The notes under the pieces: model-generated
What the model was told of the DNA's origin: nothing
Database searches by the model: none
The model's input: the letters and a program-made list of their open reading frames with translations, nothing else
Source of the DNA: Pseudooceanicola antarcticus
GTDB taxonomy: Bacteria > Pseudomonadota > Alphaproteobacteria > Rhodobacterales > Rhodobacteraceae
Direction: 5' to 3'
Length of the DNA: 64,000 bases
Assembly (NCBI RefSeq): GCF_900215355.1
Contig: NZ_OBEA01000001.1
Span: forward strand, 1-64,000
Program-made: the position numbers and the translations under genes
Shown: one piece after another, positions 54,893 through 63,482 of the stretch
Layout: every line of letters starts with the position of its first letter
Position numbering within the stretch: the stretch's first letter is position 1

Positions 54893-56119
54893 ATGCCTGA
54901 ACCAGCCGCCTGGAAATACCAGAAAATCACCAAGCCGATGTTCGACACCCCCGCACCGGAGCGGGTCCTGCTGGGCCGCGTCCTGACCGCGGTCGGGGAC
55001 GAGATCATCGAGGATGGCTTCGTCCACATCAAGGACGGCCATATCGCCGCCACCGGCCCCCGCGCCGAGGCCCCGGCCTGCGGCGAGACCATCGACACCG
55101 GCGGCGCGACACTGATGCCGGGAATGATGAACAGCCACGCCCACCTGTCCTGGGACGGCATTCATGAACTCTCGCAGCAGTCCATGTTCGATGCCCCCGA
55201 GATCCGCGCCTACAAGGCGGCGGGCAACATGCTGAAGTCACTGCGTGCCGGGATCACCCTTGTGCGCGACCTGGGCGTGCATGACGCCAACCTCTTCACC
55301 AAGCAGGCCGTGGCCCAGGGGATCTTTCCGGGTCCGCGCCTGCTGGTCTCGGGCGAGAGCATCATCCAGACCGGCGGCCATACCTACTGGGTCTGCCGCG
55401 AGGCCAGCGGCGCCGACGAGATGCGTCGCGCCGTGCGTGACCAGGTGAAGGGCGGGGCAGACCTGATCAAGATCATGGCCTGCCATGACACGCTGGAATT
55501 CACCGACGAGGAACTGCACGCCGTCATCGACGAGGCGCACCGGAACCGCCTGCCGATCACCGCTCATGCCACCTATGACGCCTGTATCCGCCGCGTGGCG
55601 GAATTCGGCATCGACTGCGTCGAACATGGCGGCTCGATGTCGGACGAGACGATCCAGCTGCTGCTGGACAAGAAGATACCGATCGTCACCACCTTCTCGG
55701 CCCTGGTGATCCAGGCCGATCCCGAGATCGCCCGCGCCTTCGGCATTCCCGAATGGAAGATCGAGGAGCGCCAGAAGGCCGTCGCCGACAAGTCCCGCTT
55801 CGACGGGCTGGTGCGGGCGGCGAAAGCCGGGGTGCCGATCGTCTTCGGCACCGATGCCGGCAGCCCCGCGGTGGAACACGACCGCATCGTGCCCGAGCTG
55901 AAGTTCATGGTCGAGGTCGGGGTCTGCCCCGACAACATGGACGCCCTGCGGGCGATCACCGCCCGCGCGGCGGTGCTCAACGGGCTGGGCGACAGCCTGG
56001 GTACCCTTGAGGCCGGCAAATGTGCCGACCTGATCGTCGTGGACGGCAAGCCCGACCAGGACCTGGCGGCGCTGGAAAACGTCCGCATGACCTTCATTGA
56101 TGGAAAGAGGCTGCACTGA
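54893..56119 (+). CDS. Amidohydrolase superfamily protein (imidazolonepropionase/prolidase-like)
   Basis: A 408-residue metal amidohydrolase. Ligands: HxH in NSHAHLSWDG, Lys in DLIKIMACHD, His in ITAHATYDA, His in CVEHGGS, Asp in FGTDAGSP. The Lys suggests a carbamylated bridging residue as in the prolidase-type members of this superfamily. It should open a cyclic amide or cleave an N-acyl amino acid. 24 bases after the M24 gene with its own GGGAG; its stop overlaps the aminotransferase start by one base. Confidence 0.9.
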   Translation: MPEPAAWKYQKITKPMFDTPAPERVLLGRVLTAVGDEIIEDGFVHIKDGHIAATGPRAEAPACGETIDTGGATLMPGMMNSHAHLSWDGIHELSQQSMFDAPEIRAYKAAGNMLKSLRAGITLVRDLGVHDANLFTKQAVAQGIFPGPRLLVSGESIIQTGGHTYWVCREASGADEMRRAVRDQVKGGADLIKIMACHDTLEFTDEELHAVIDEAHRNRLPITAHATYDACIRRVAEFGIDCVEHGGSMSDETIQLLLDKKIPIVTTFSALVIQADPEIARAFGIPEWKIEERQKAVADKSRFDGLVRAAKAGVPIVFGTDAGSPAVEHDRIVPELKFMVEVGVCPDNMDALRAITARAAVLNGLGDSLGTLEAGKCADLIVVDGKPDQDLAALENVRMTFIDGKRLH

Positions 56120-57300
56120 TGTCCCTGCTGCATGACCGTATCGCCCCCCGTATCGTCGAAGAGGACGGGGCCTTCCGCACCAGGATGCTGGGCATCGCCG
56201 CCCAGATGGACGACGTGATCGCCCTCGGCCGCGGCGATCCCGACTTCCACACCCCGGCGCATATCGTCGAGGCGGCGAAGGCCGCCCTGGATGCCAACCA
56301 GCACCATTACACCGGCCCGACCGGCCTGCCGGAGCTGCGCCAGGCGATCTCCGAGAACCTGACCAACGAATACGACCTGGACTATACGCCGGACGAGATC
56401 ATGGTCACCGCCGGGGTGCAGGAATCCATCACCCTGCTGATGCTGGGCCTCTGCGCGCCCGGCGACGAGGTGCTGATCACCTCTCCGCGCTTCACCACCT
56501 ACGACACGGCGGTGCATCTGTGCGGCGGCGTGCCGGTGCCTGTGCCGACCTACCTGCGGGACGACTTCGCCCTCGATCCCGACGAGATCGAGAAGCGCAT
56601 CACCGACAAGACGCGGATGTTCGTGCTGGTCTCGCCCAACAATCCGACCGGCGCCGTCACCCCTCCCGAGGTGATCCGCCGCATCGCCGAGCTGGCGATC
56701 CGCCACGACCTGCTGATCATCGCCGACGAGATCTATGCCAAACTGATCTACGACGGCCACGAGCACCTCTCGATCGCGACCCTGCCCGGCATGAAGGAGC
56801 GCACCATCACGCTCAACGGGTTCTCGAAGACCTACGCCATGACCGGCTGGCGCGTCGGCTACCTGGCCGCGCCGCTGGACTTCGTGGAAAAGATGACCGA
56901 GCCGCGGCACACGCTGTCGATCAACACCTGCACGGTCAGCCAGCACGCGGCCCTGGCCGCGCTGAACGGGCCGCAGGCCCCCATCGACCAGATGCACGCC
57001 GAATACGCCGAGCGTCGCGCCTGGCTGACCCAGGCACTGGAGGATGCGGGCCTGCGCTACGGCGCACCGGGTGGCGCCTTCTACATCTACACCGATATCT
57101 CCAGCACCGGCATGAAGGCCAAGGACTTCTGCGAAGGGCTGCTGCGCGCCACCGGCGTCATGGTCTTCCCCGGCGACATGTTCGGTGATCCCGACAGCGA
57201 TTTCATCCGCATTTCCTACCTGCAGCCGCTCGACATGATCCGCGAGGCCATGCGCCGCATCGCGGGCTTCGTGGCCGACAAGAAGAAAGGGGCCGCATGA
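56119..57300 (+). CDS. PLP-dependent class I/II aminotransferase 2
   Basis: A 393-residue aminotransferase paralogous to the one in the divergent operon: PLP Lys in NGFSKTYAMTGWR near residue 238, SPNNPTG, and VSQHAALAALNGP. Having one copy in each arm of the locus suggests two different amino donors or acceptors in one pathway. ATG overlaps the amidohydrolase stop; ATGA overlap with the TIM-barrel-like gene. Confidence 0.93.
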   Translation: MSLLHDRIAPRIVEEDGAFRTRMLGIAAQMDDVIALGRGDPDFHTPAHIVEAAKAALDANQHHYTGPTGLPELRQAISENLTNEYDLDYTPDEIMVTAGVQESITLLMLGLCAPGDEVLITSPRFTTYDTAVHLCGGVPVPVPTYLRDDFALDPDEIEKRITDKTRMFVLVSPNNPTGAVTPPEVIRRIAELAIRHDLLIIADEIYAKLIYDGHEHLSIATLPGMKERTITLNGFSKTYAMTGWRVGYLAAPLDFVEKMTEPRHTLSINTCTVSQHAALAALNGPQAPIDQMHAEYAERRAWLTQALEDAGLRYGAPGGAFYIYTDISSTGMKAKDFCEGLLRATGVMVFPGDMFGDPDSDFIRISYLQPLDMIREAMRRIAGFVADKKKGAA

Positions 57301-58733
57301 CCGCGTTCCAGAAACCCGACCCGTCCGAGAAGTTCGTCGGCATCCAGGTCAGCCCGATCAGCTTCGTCGACGAGGGCACCGATGCGGTGCTCGACACCCT
57401 GCACGACCGCGTGGGGGTCAACGTCCTGATGCTGGGCACCGTGTCCTGGCTGGGCCTGAAGACCGGCCGCTCGATCAGCCACGCGCTGGACGGCTGGCCC
57501 GATCATGGCGTGCCCGAGCCCTTCACCATGAAGGGCGGCGCCTACTTCGACCCCGACCCCCGCTTCTACGCCAACACCATGATCAAGGACTTCCGCGCCA
57601 CGGACCCCGAGATGGAGGGGATCGACATCCTCGACCTGGTGATCCCCGAGGCCAGGAAGCGCGGCATGAAGGTCTATCCCGAGCTGATGGAGCCCTTCTT
57701 CAAGTACGCCGGCCACGGCTCCGCCAATACCATCGAGGTCCCGAACCTGCCGCAGGTGATGGAGATCGACGTCTTCGGCCGGATGAAGGACGAACCCTCG
57801 ACCTCGAACCCCGACTACCGGACCTGGATGCACTCGATGATCGAGGACCAGGTGCGCAACTACGACGTCGACGGGCTGATGTGGTGCAACGAGCGCAACT
57901 CGCCGCTGGACCAGCTGATCCAGGGCCAGGCGCCGGGTGACTTCTCGGAGGCCTCGCTGGAACAGGCGCGGCGCCGCGGCATCGACACCGAGGCCTGCCG
58001 GCGGGCGCTGATCAAGATGTGGGAATTCATGCAGGCCGCGCTGGCCGGCGACGAGTTCGACGACGGCGCCTTCCTGACCTTCCTGCGCGTGCTGATGGAG
58101 AACCCCGAGATCCTGATCTGGGAACGCTACTGGCTGGAGCGCAACAAGGACCTCGACCGCGAGCTCTTCGGGCTGGTCAAGTGGTGCAAGCCGGGTCTGC
58201 CCTTCGGGCTCAACGTCTGGAACCGCAACCACTTCAACATCTTCCGCCGCGCCCAGTGGCCCTGGGAAGAGCAGACGATGTACGCCGACTGGGTCAAGCC
58301 GATCACCTATCAGCACCAGTCTGGCCAGATCTGGGCCAAGGAGTTCGGCTTCTTCCAGAAGACCATCCTGCGCGATTTCGATCCGGCCACGGCGGCCGCC
58401 GTGATGTCCAACGTGCTGGGCCTCGGCGCCCCGCCGCTCGACACCGCCATCCAGGAGGGGATGGACCCCGATGTCTACGTCTACGGCCAATGCGCCGACG
58501 CGCTGCGCGGCGTCCATGACAAGGCCAAGGTCTACATGGGCATCGGCATCGACGCGCCCCGCGTCCAGGCGGACCAGGCGAAGTGCACGCCCGATATCGC
58601 CTACCGCTCGGTCATGGCGACCTATCGCGCCGGCGGCCATGGCGTCGTCCTGTCGCCCAACTACGCCTCGATGCACCTGTCCAACCTCGATGGTGTCGCC
58701 CAGGCCCTGACCGAACTGGGGCTGAAGGCATGA
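57297..58733 (+). CDS. Uncharacterised TIM-barrel-like protein
   Basis: A 478-residue soluble protein I cannot place in a named family. The pattern of beta-strands ending in acidic residues (KVYPELMEPFF, VDGLMWCNERNSPLD, GLNVWNRNHFN, MGIGIDAP) resembles (beta/alpha)8 glycosidase-like barrels; Glu in WCNERN and Glu in YPELMEP would be candidate acid/base and nucleophile. No signal peptide. Four-base overlaps with the genes on both sides make it an integral part of the operon, so it probably acts on the same cytosolic substrate. Confidence 0.7.
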   Translation: MTAFQKPDPSEKFVGIQVSPISFVDEGTDAVLDTLHDRVGVNVLMLGTVSWLGLKTGRSISHALDGWPDHGVPEPFTMKGGAYFDPDPRFYANTMIKDFRATDPEMEGIDILDLVIPEARKRGMKVYPELMEPFFKYAGHGSANTIEVPNLPQVMEIDVFGRMKDEPSTSNPDYRTWMHSMIEDQVRNYDVDGLMWCNERNSPLDQLIQGQAPGDFSEASLEQARRRGIDTEACRRALIKMWEFMQAALAGDEFDDGAFLTFLRVLMENPEILIWERYWLERNKDLDRELFGLVKWCKPGLPFGLNVWNRNHFNIFRRAQWPWEEQTMYADWVKPITYQHQSGQIWAKEFGFFQKTILRDFDPATAAAVMSNVLGLGAPPLDTAIQEGMDPDVYVYGQCADALRGVHDKAKVYMGIGIDAPRVQADQAKCTPDIAYRSVMATYRAGGHGVVLSPNYASMHLSNLDGVAQALTELGLKA

Positions 58734-60103
58734 CGGACCTGACGATCACCGGGGGGGAGGTTCTGCTTCCCTCCGGTCCCGCCCGCGTCGACCTCTCGGT
58801 CAAGGATGGGCGCATCGCGGGCCTGCACGCGCCCGGCAGCGCCCCCGCCGCCCCCGAGACGCTGGACGCCACCGGGCTGACCGCCCTGCCCGGCATCGTG
58901 GACATCCACTTCCACGTCCGCGCCCCGGCCTATCCCGAGCGCGGCACCGTCGCCTCGGAGACCCGCGCCGCCGCCGCCGGCGGTGTCACCACCCTCTTCG
59001 AGATGCCGATCTCCAAGCCCTGCTGCGCCACGCCCGAGATCTTCGAGGACCGCCGGGCCCATTTCGCCGAGAACGCGGTGGTGGACTTCGGTCTCTATGC
59101 CGCTCCCGGCGACCTGACCGAGGCGACGCGGGACCGCTTCCTGGAACAGGGGGCCATTGCCTTCAAGATCTTCACCACCCCCGCCCCGGCGGGACGCGGA
59201 GACGAGTTCGACGGCCTGGCCTTCCCAGAGGAGGACGATCAGTTCCGCGCCCTGAAGGTCCTGGCAGGGACCGGCCGCCCCGTGGTGGTTCATGCCGAAA
59301 GCGCCGCCCTGCTGGCGCACTTCGAGACCATGGCGCGCAACACCCTGGACCCGAGCTCGGGCTACAGCCACAACCTGTCGCGCCCGGCGGTCTGTGAAAG
59401 CACCGCCGTAGCCAAGCTTCTGGCGATGAACATCACCGCCGGCGCCAAGCTGCACATCGCCCATGTCACCAGCGCCGAGACCGTCGCCGTGCTGCGCGCC
59501 TTCAAAGGCACCTCGGATTTCACTGCCGAGACCTGCCCGCAGTACCTCTTCGCCACCGAAGCGGACGTGGACCGGGCCGGCATCTACGCCAAGGTGAACC
59601 CTCCGATCCGCACCCAGGCGGACCAGGATGCCCTCTGGGAAGCCATCGCCGACGGCACGATCACCCATGTGACCACCGATCACGCCCCTTTCGCCAAGGC
59701 CGAGAAACAGGCCTCTGAGGGGAATTTCTTCACCGCGCCTCCGGGCAGTCCGGGGATCGAGACGATGCTGCCGGCCATGCTGGATGCGGTGTCGGCTGGG
59801 CGGCTGTCGCTGAAACAGGCCCATGACCTGATTTGCGCCAATGGCGCGGCGCTTTACGGACTGGCCCCGCGCAAGGGCAGCCTGCTGCCCGGAGCGGATG
59901 CCGATATCGCGCTGGTCGATCTGGCCGGAGAGACCGAGGTCCGCCTGGGCGGGCTGGTCAGCCATGCCCGCGACGTGGCCCACCTCTGGGACGGGCGCCG
60001 CTTCCGCGGCCGGGTCGCGCGCACCCTTCTGGCCGGGCGCACGGTCTGGGACGGACGCCAGGTGACCGGGCGCGAAGGCGGCGGCCGCTTCGTCACCCCC
60101 TGA
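58730..60103 (+). CDS. Dihydroorotase/allantoinase/hydantoinase-type cyclic amidohydrolase
   Basis: A 457-residue AllB/DHOase-type metallohydrolase. Metal site: HxH in VDIHFHVRAP, carbamylatable Lys in IAFKIFTTP, His in VVVHAES, His in LHIAHVTSA, Asp in TTDHAPFAK. It opens cyclic ureides such as allantoin, hydantoins, dihydropyrimidines. Last gene of the plus operon; ATGA overlap with the TIM-barrel-like gene; a strong terminator follows at 60127. The open frame begins further upstream, but the overlap start at 58730 gives a family-like N-terminus. Confidence 0.9.
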   Translation: MTDLTITGGEVLLPSGPARVDLSVKDGRIAGLHAPGSAPAAPETLDATGLTALPGIVDIHFHVRAPAYPERGTVASETRAAAAGGVTTLFEMPISKPCCATPEIFEDRRAHFAENAVVDFGLYAAPGDLTEATRDRFLEQGAIAFKIFTTPAPAGRGDEFDGLAFPEEDDQFRALKVLAGTGRPVVVHAESAALLAHFETMARNTLDPSSGYSHNLSRPAVCESTAVAKLLAMNITAGAKLHIAHVTSAETVAVLRAFKGTSDFTAETCPQYLFATEADVDRAGIYAKVNPPIRTQADQDALWEAIADGTITHVTTDHAPFAKAEKQASEGNFFTAPPGSPGIETMLPAMLDAVSAGRLSLKQAHDLICANGAALYGLAPRKGSLLPGADADIALVDLAGETEVRLGGLVSHARDVAHLWDGRRFRGRVARTLLAGRTVWDGRQVTGREGGGRFVTP

Positions 60104-60126
60104 TTCAACCAGGGTACAACGCATTG

Positions 60127-60152
60127 AAAAGGGGGCCTTTCGGCCCCCTTTT
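60127..60152. terminator. Bidirectional intrinsic terminator
   Basis: Perfect 11-bp stem AAAAGGGGGCC (60127-60137) with GGCCCCCTTTT (60142-60152), four-base loop. T tracts lie on both sides in the appropriate orientation, so it ends both the plus-strand catabolic operon and the minus-strand permease operon (dppC-like ends at 60198). Confidence 0.92.
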
Positions 60153-60197
60153 CCTGTCTCATGCTTGCAGCTGTCGAAAGCAGGCGAGGCGGGTGCC

Positions 60198-61133
60198 TCA
60201 GCTGCGTTCCTTCAGGCGCGGGTCCAGGAAGTCTCGCAGCCAGTCGCCGATGATGTTGAAGGCCAGCACGGTCAGCACGATGGCCAGGCCGGGGAAGACC
60301 GCCAGCCACCACTTGTTCGACAACAGGTGATCGCGGCTCTCGGACAACATGCTGCCCCAGGTCGGCACCGTCGGCGGCACCCCGAGACCCAGGAAGGACA
60401 GCGCCGCCTCGGACAGGATCACGCTCGCCACGTTGAACGATGCGATGACCGTCAGCGGCGCGACGATATTGGGCAGGATGGTGCGGAACAGGATCGAGAA
60501 CAGCCCGTCGCCCATGGCGCGGGCGGCCTCGACGTATTCCTTCTCGCGCAGGCTCAGGGTCTGGGCCCGGACGATGCGCGCATAGGTGATCCACTGACCG
60601 ATCCCCAGCACCAGGATGATGTTCACCAGCCCCGGCCCCAGCACGACAAGGAACATGATCGCCAGCAGGATGAAGGGGAAGGCCAGCTGGATATCGCCAA
60701 GGCGCATGATCACGTCGTCGATCCATCCGCCGAAGTAGCCCGAGATCAGCCCCAGAAGGGTGCCGATCGAGCCGCCCACGACAATCGCCGCCATACCGAC
60801 CAGCAACGAAACCCGTGCCCCGTATAGCAGCCGCGACAGCACGTCCCGGCCCAGATGGTCCGAGCCCAGCCAGAAGGTCGCCCCCCGCGGCCCCTCGGCC
60901 ATCGGCGGCAGCAGCCGCATCATGATGTTCTGCCGGTTCGGGTCCATCGGCGACAACAGGGGGCCAAAGATCGCGATGAAGGCCGCCGCGGTCAGGATGA
61001 TCATCCCGACAAGCGCCCACCGACTTGCGACCATGCTGCGCAACGCGCGCTGCATCTCGCGGCGCCGGTAGGACACCGGAGCGGCCGCGCTCTTCTGCGA
61101 CGCCGGTTGCGATTGGGGTTCGACATTGGCCAT
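60198..61133 (-). CDS. Oligopeptide/dipeptide ABC transporter permease (DppC/OppC-like)
   Basis: A 311-residue inner-membrane permease. The N-terminal cytosolic part and first helix (LRSMVASRWALVGMIILTAAAFIAIFGP) are typical of DppC; the EAA coupling loop is EYVEAARAMGDG. It forms the channel with the DppB-like protein. Start at 61133 follows GAAGGAGA; a longer frame beginning with TTG is unlikely. It follows the DppB-like gene by 11 bases. Confidence 0.94.
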   Translation of the reverse strand: MANVEPQSQPASQKSAAAPVSYRRREMQRALRSMVASRWALVGMIILTAAAFIAIFGPLLSPMDPNRQNIMMRLLPPMAEGPRGATFWLGSDHLGRDVLSRLLYGARVSLLVGMAAIVVGGSIGTLLGLISGYFGGWIDDVIMRLGDIQLAFPFILLAIMFLVVLGPGLVNIILVLGIGQWITYARIVRAQTLSLREKEYVEAARAMGDGLFSILFRTILPNIVAPLTVIASFNVASVILSEAALSFLGLGVPPTVPTWGSMLSESRDHLLSNKWWLAVFPGLAIVLTVLAFNIIGDWLRDFLDPRLKERS

Positions 61134-61144
61134 GCCGGTCTCCT

Positions 61145-62119
61145 TCAAAGTTTGACGCGCGGATCGAGCCGCGAATAGATCAGGTCGACGACGAGATTCA
61201 GCACGATGAAGATCATCGCCAGCAGGATCACCGAGGCCTGGACGACGGGAATGTCCCGCTGGTTGATCGCGTTGAACACGAGGCGACCGATACCGGGGTA
61301 GGAGAACACCGTCTCGACCACCACGACCCCGCCCAGCAGGAAGCCGAACTCGAGGCCGATCATCGTGACCACCGGCAGCCAGGCATTGCGCAGGGCATGA
61401 TGCGTGATGACCTGCCAGTCCCGGATGCCCTTCGAGCGTGCCGTGCGCACGAAATCCTGTTGCAGGACCTCCAGCATGGACGACCGCACGAGGCGGGCGT
61501 TGCGCGCCAGCGTGTAGGATCCGACGGCGATGGCGGGCATCGTCATGTAGTAGATGCTTTGGGGGATGTTGCCGATCGCGGTCGAAAAATCGCCCTCGAG
61601 CAGCGGCTCCAGCACGGGCACATGTCCCGAGATCGGGAACCAGCCGAGGTAAAGGCCGAAGTACATGATCATCATGATCCCCATCCAGAAGTTGGGAATC
61701 GACTGGCCCAGCATGGCGAAGGTCATGATGCCGCCATCAATCGGCGTGCCCCGCTTCAGGGCCGAGTAGACCCCCAGCGGGATCGACAGGGCGATGGCCA
61801 GGACAAGTGAGAAGACGGTCAGCTCGATGGTCGCCGGCATCGCGTCGAGGACAACCCCCATGGCCGGCTGCCGGTAGCTTAGCGAATTGCCGAAGTCGCC
61901 ATGCAGCGCGTCCCAGATGTAGCGCAGGTACTGGATGTGCAGCGGCGCGTCGAAGCCAAGCGCTTCACGGGCCCGCTGGATTTCCTCGGCGCTCGCGTTC
62001 TCGGAGACGAACAAGTAGGTCGGGTCGCCCCCGATCTGCAACGAGATGAAACTGATCATGGTCACGCCGATGATCACGATGGCGCTCTGCAATAGGCGCC
62101 GAACAAGGAAAGTCCACAT
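61145..62119 (-). CDS. Oligopeptide/dipeptide ABC transporter permease (DppB/OppB-like)
   Basis: A 324-residue inner-membrane permease with the OppB/DppB start MWTFLVRRLLQSAIVIIGVTMISF, a periplasmic loop and the EAA-type sequence DFVRTARSKGI in the last cytosolic loop. First gene of the permease unit, divergent from the ATPase genes on the other strand. Its control region contains site B of the shared operator. Confidence 0.94.
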   Translation of the reverse strand: MWTFLVRRLLQSAIVIIGVTMISFISLQIGGDPTYLFVSENASAEEIQRAREALGFDAPLHIQYLRYIWDALHGDFGNSLSYRQPAMGVVLDAMPATIELTVFSLVLAIALSIPLGVYSALKRGTPIDGGIMTFAMLGQSIPNFWMGIMMIMYFGLYLGWFPISGHVPVLEPLLEGDFSTAIGNIPQSIYYMTMPAIAVGSYTLARNARLVRSSMLEVLQQDFVRTARSKGIRDWQVITHHALRNAWLPVVTMIGLEFGFLLGGVVVVETVFSYPGIGRLVFNAINQRDIPVVQASVILLAMIFIVLNLVVDLIYSRLDPRVKL

Positions 62120-62288
62120 CTGAGTCCCCTAGGTCCGGCTGGAATGGAAAGGCGCGCTGGTACGGGCAGGCTGCTCGGGTCGGCTGGTCATTCTTTAGGT
62201 CTCCGCTGCTATTAGCGTCGTGTTCTTGGCTTTCGGGGACGCGATCCGCTTGACAAGGCTTAGATCGTCGCCTCAAGGTAGTCTATAT

Positions 62289-62298
62289 ATTGTCGACA
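62289..62298. promoter_or_regulatory. GntR-type operator candidate, site B
   Basis: Plus strand ATTGTCGACA; its complement is TGTCGACAAT, identical over ten bases to site A at 50766-50775. The core TGTCGACA spans 62291-62298. It lies 170 bases upstream of the DppB-like gene and about 70-130 bases upstream of the DppD-like gene, depending on its start. An overlapping GTCTA...TAGAC inverted repeat (62281-62285 with 62300-62304) surrounds it. Confidence 0.55.
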
Positions 62299-62366
62299 GT
62301 AGACCACCAAGAAATCTCGTCGTCAACCTGACGCAAGGCTGCATAACTGCCGAAAAACAAGGCGAT

Positions 62367-63482
62367 ATGGTGCAGAAGCGGCGATCGGGCACGGCAGGAG
62401 AAACAAGCACGGAGAACGCCCAGGAAATGCCAGCCGCACTAATAGACAGCATTCCGGCAACGGCAAGGCCCGCCGAGGCCAGAACCCTGCTACGCGTCAA
62501 GGACCTTCAGACGACGTTCCGCACCGGCGGAAATTCGAGCGTCCGCGCGGTCGACGGAGTCAGTTTTGACCTCGACCCCGGAGAGACGCTCGCCATCGTG
62601 GGAGAGTCGGGGTCCGGCAAATCCGTGACCAGCCTCTCGCTCATGGGCCTGCTGCCGAAGGACACCGGCTCCGTCACCGGCGGCAGCATGCGCCTGAACG
62701 GCTTTGAGATGCGCGGCTTCAGCGAGGAAGAGATGCGCGCCGTGCGCGGCAAGCAGATCGGCATGATCTTCCAGGAACCGATGACCTCGCTGAACCCGGT
62801 GAAGACCGTCGGCTGGCAGATCATGGAAATGGTCATGCACCACGAGAAACTCTCGCGGCGGGCTGCCTATCGCCGCGCCATCGAGATGCTGGACCTCGTC
62901 GGCATCCCCGAACCGGCGCGCCGCGTGGACAACTATCCCCACCAGATGTCCGGCGGCATGCGCCAGCGCGCGATGATCGCGATGGCCCTGTCCTGCGAAC
63001 CCCGCATCCTGATCGCGGACGAGCCGACAACGGCGCTGGACGTGACCATCCAGGCGCAGATGCTGGAACTGATGAAGGACCTGCAGGACCGCATGGGGAT
63101 GGCGATCATCTTCATTACCCATGACCTTGGCGTGGTGGCCGAAGTCGCCGACCGGGTCGTGGTCATGTACGCCGGCCAGGTCGTAGAAAGTGGCGAGGTC
63201 GAGCAGATCTTCGAGGCCCCGCGCATGCCCTACACGGCCGGTCTGATGAACTCGATCCCGCGAATCGGTGCGTCGCGGCGCAAGGAACGGCTAAGGGCGA
63301 TCCCCGGAACCGTGCCGCCGCTGTCGGACCTGCCTCATGGCTGCCGGTTCAACCCGCGCTGCGCCCATGCCACCGAGCTGTGCCGCGCGACGCCCCCCGC
63401 CCTGGAAGAGGTCGGCCCCGGCCATGCCGTCCGCTGCGCCCGCTGGCGCGACATCACCCTCGACATCATGGACACAGAATGA
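62367..63482 (+). CDS. Oligopeptide/dipeptide ABC transporter ATP-binding protein (DppD/OppD-like)
   Basis: An ABC ATPase of 371 residues from the chosen start. Walker A GESGSGKS near residue 80, Q-loop [10 protein letters not shown], signature [12 protein letters not shown], Walker [13 protein letters not shown], and the OppD/F C-terminal Cys region [14 protein letters not shown], which can hold an Fe-S cluster in some members. Start is uncertain: ATG 62367 or ATG 62427. The 40-60 residue N-terminal tail is longer than usual. Overlaps the next ATPase gene by four bases. Confidence 0.9.
   Translation: MVQKRRSGTAGETSTENAQEMPAALIDSIPATARPAEARTLLRVKDLQTTFRTGGNSSVRAVDGVSFDLDPGETLAIVGESGSGKSVTSLSLMGLLPKDTGSVTGGSMRLNGFEMRGFSEEEMRAVRGKQIGMIFQEPMTSLNPVKTVGWQIMEMVMHHEKLSRRAAYRRAIEMLDLVGIPEPARRVDNYPHQMSGGMRQRAMIAMALSCEPRILIADEPTTALDVTIQAQMLELMKDLQDRMGMAIIFITHDLGVVAEVADRVVVMYAGQVVESGEVEQIFEAPRMPYTAGLMNSIPRIGASRRKERLRAIPGTVPPLSDLPHGCRFNPRCAHATELCRATPPALEEVGPGHAVRCARWRDITLDIMDTE

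Noticed and set aside
62250-62287. Vegetative promoter TTGACA with TATATA upstream of the DppD-like gene
   Set aside because: TTGACA (62250-62255) and the TATATAT run (62284-) are about 28 bases apart, too far for a -35/-10 pair.
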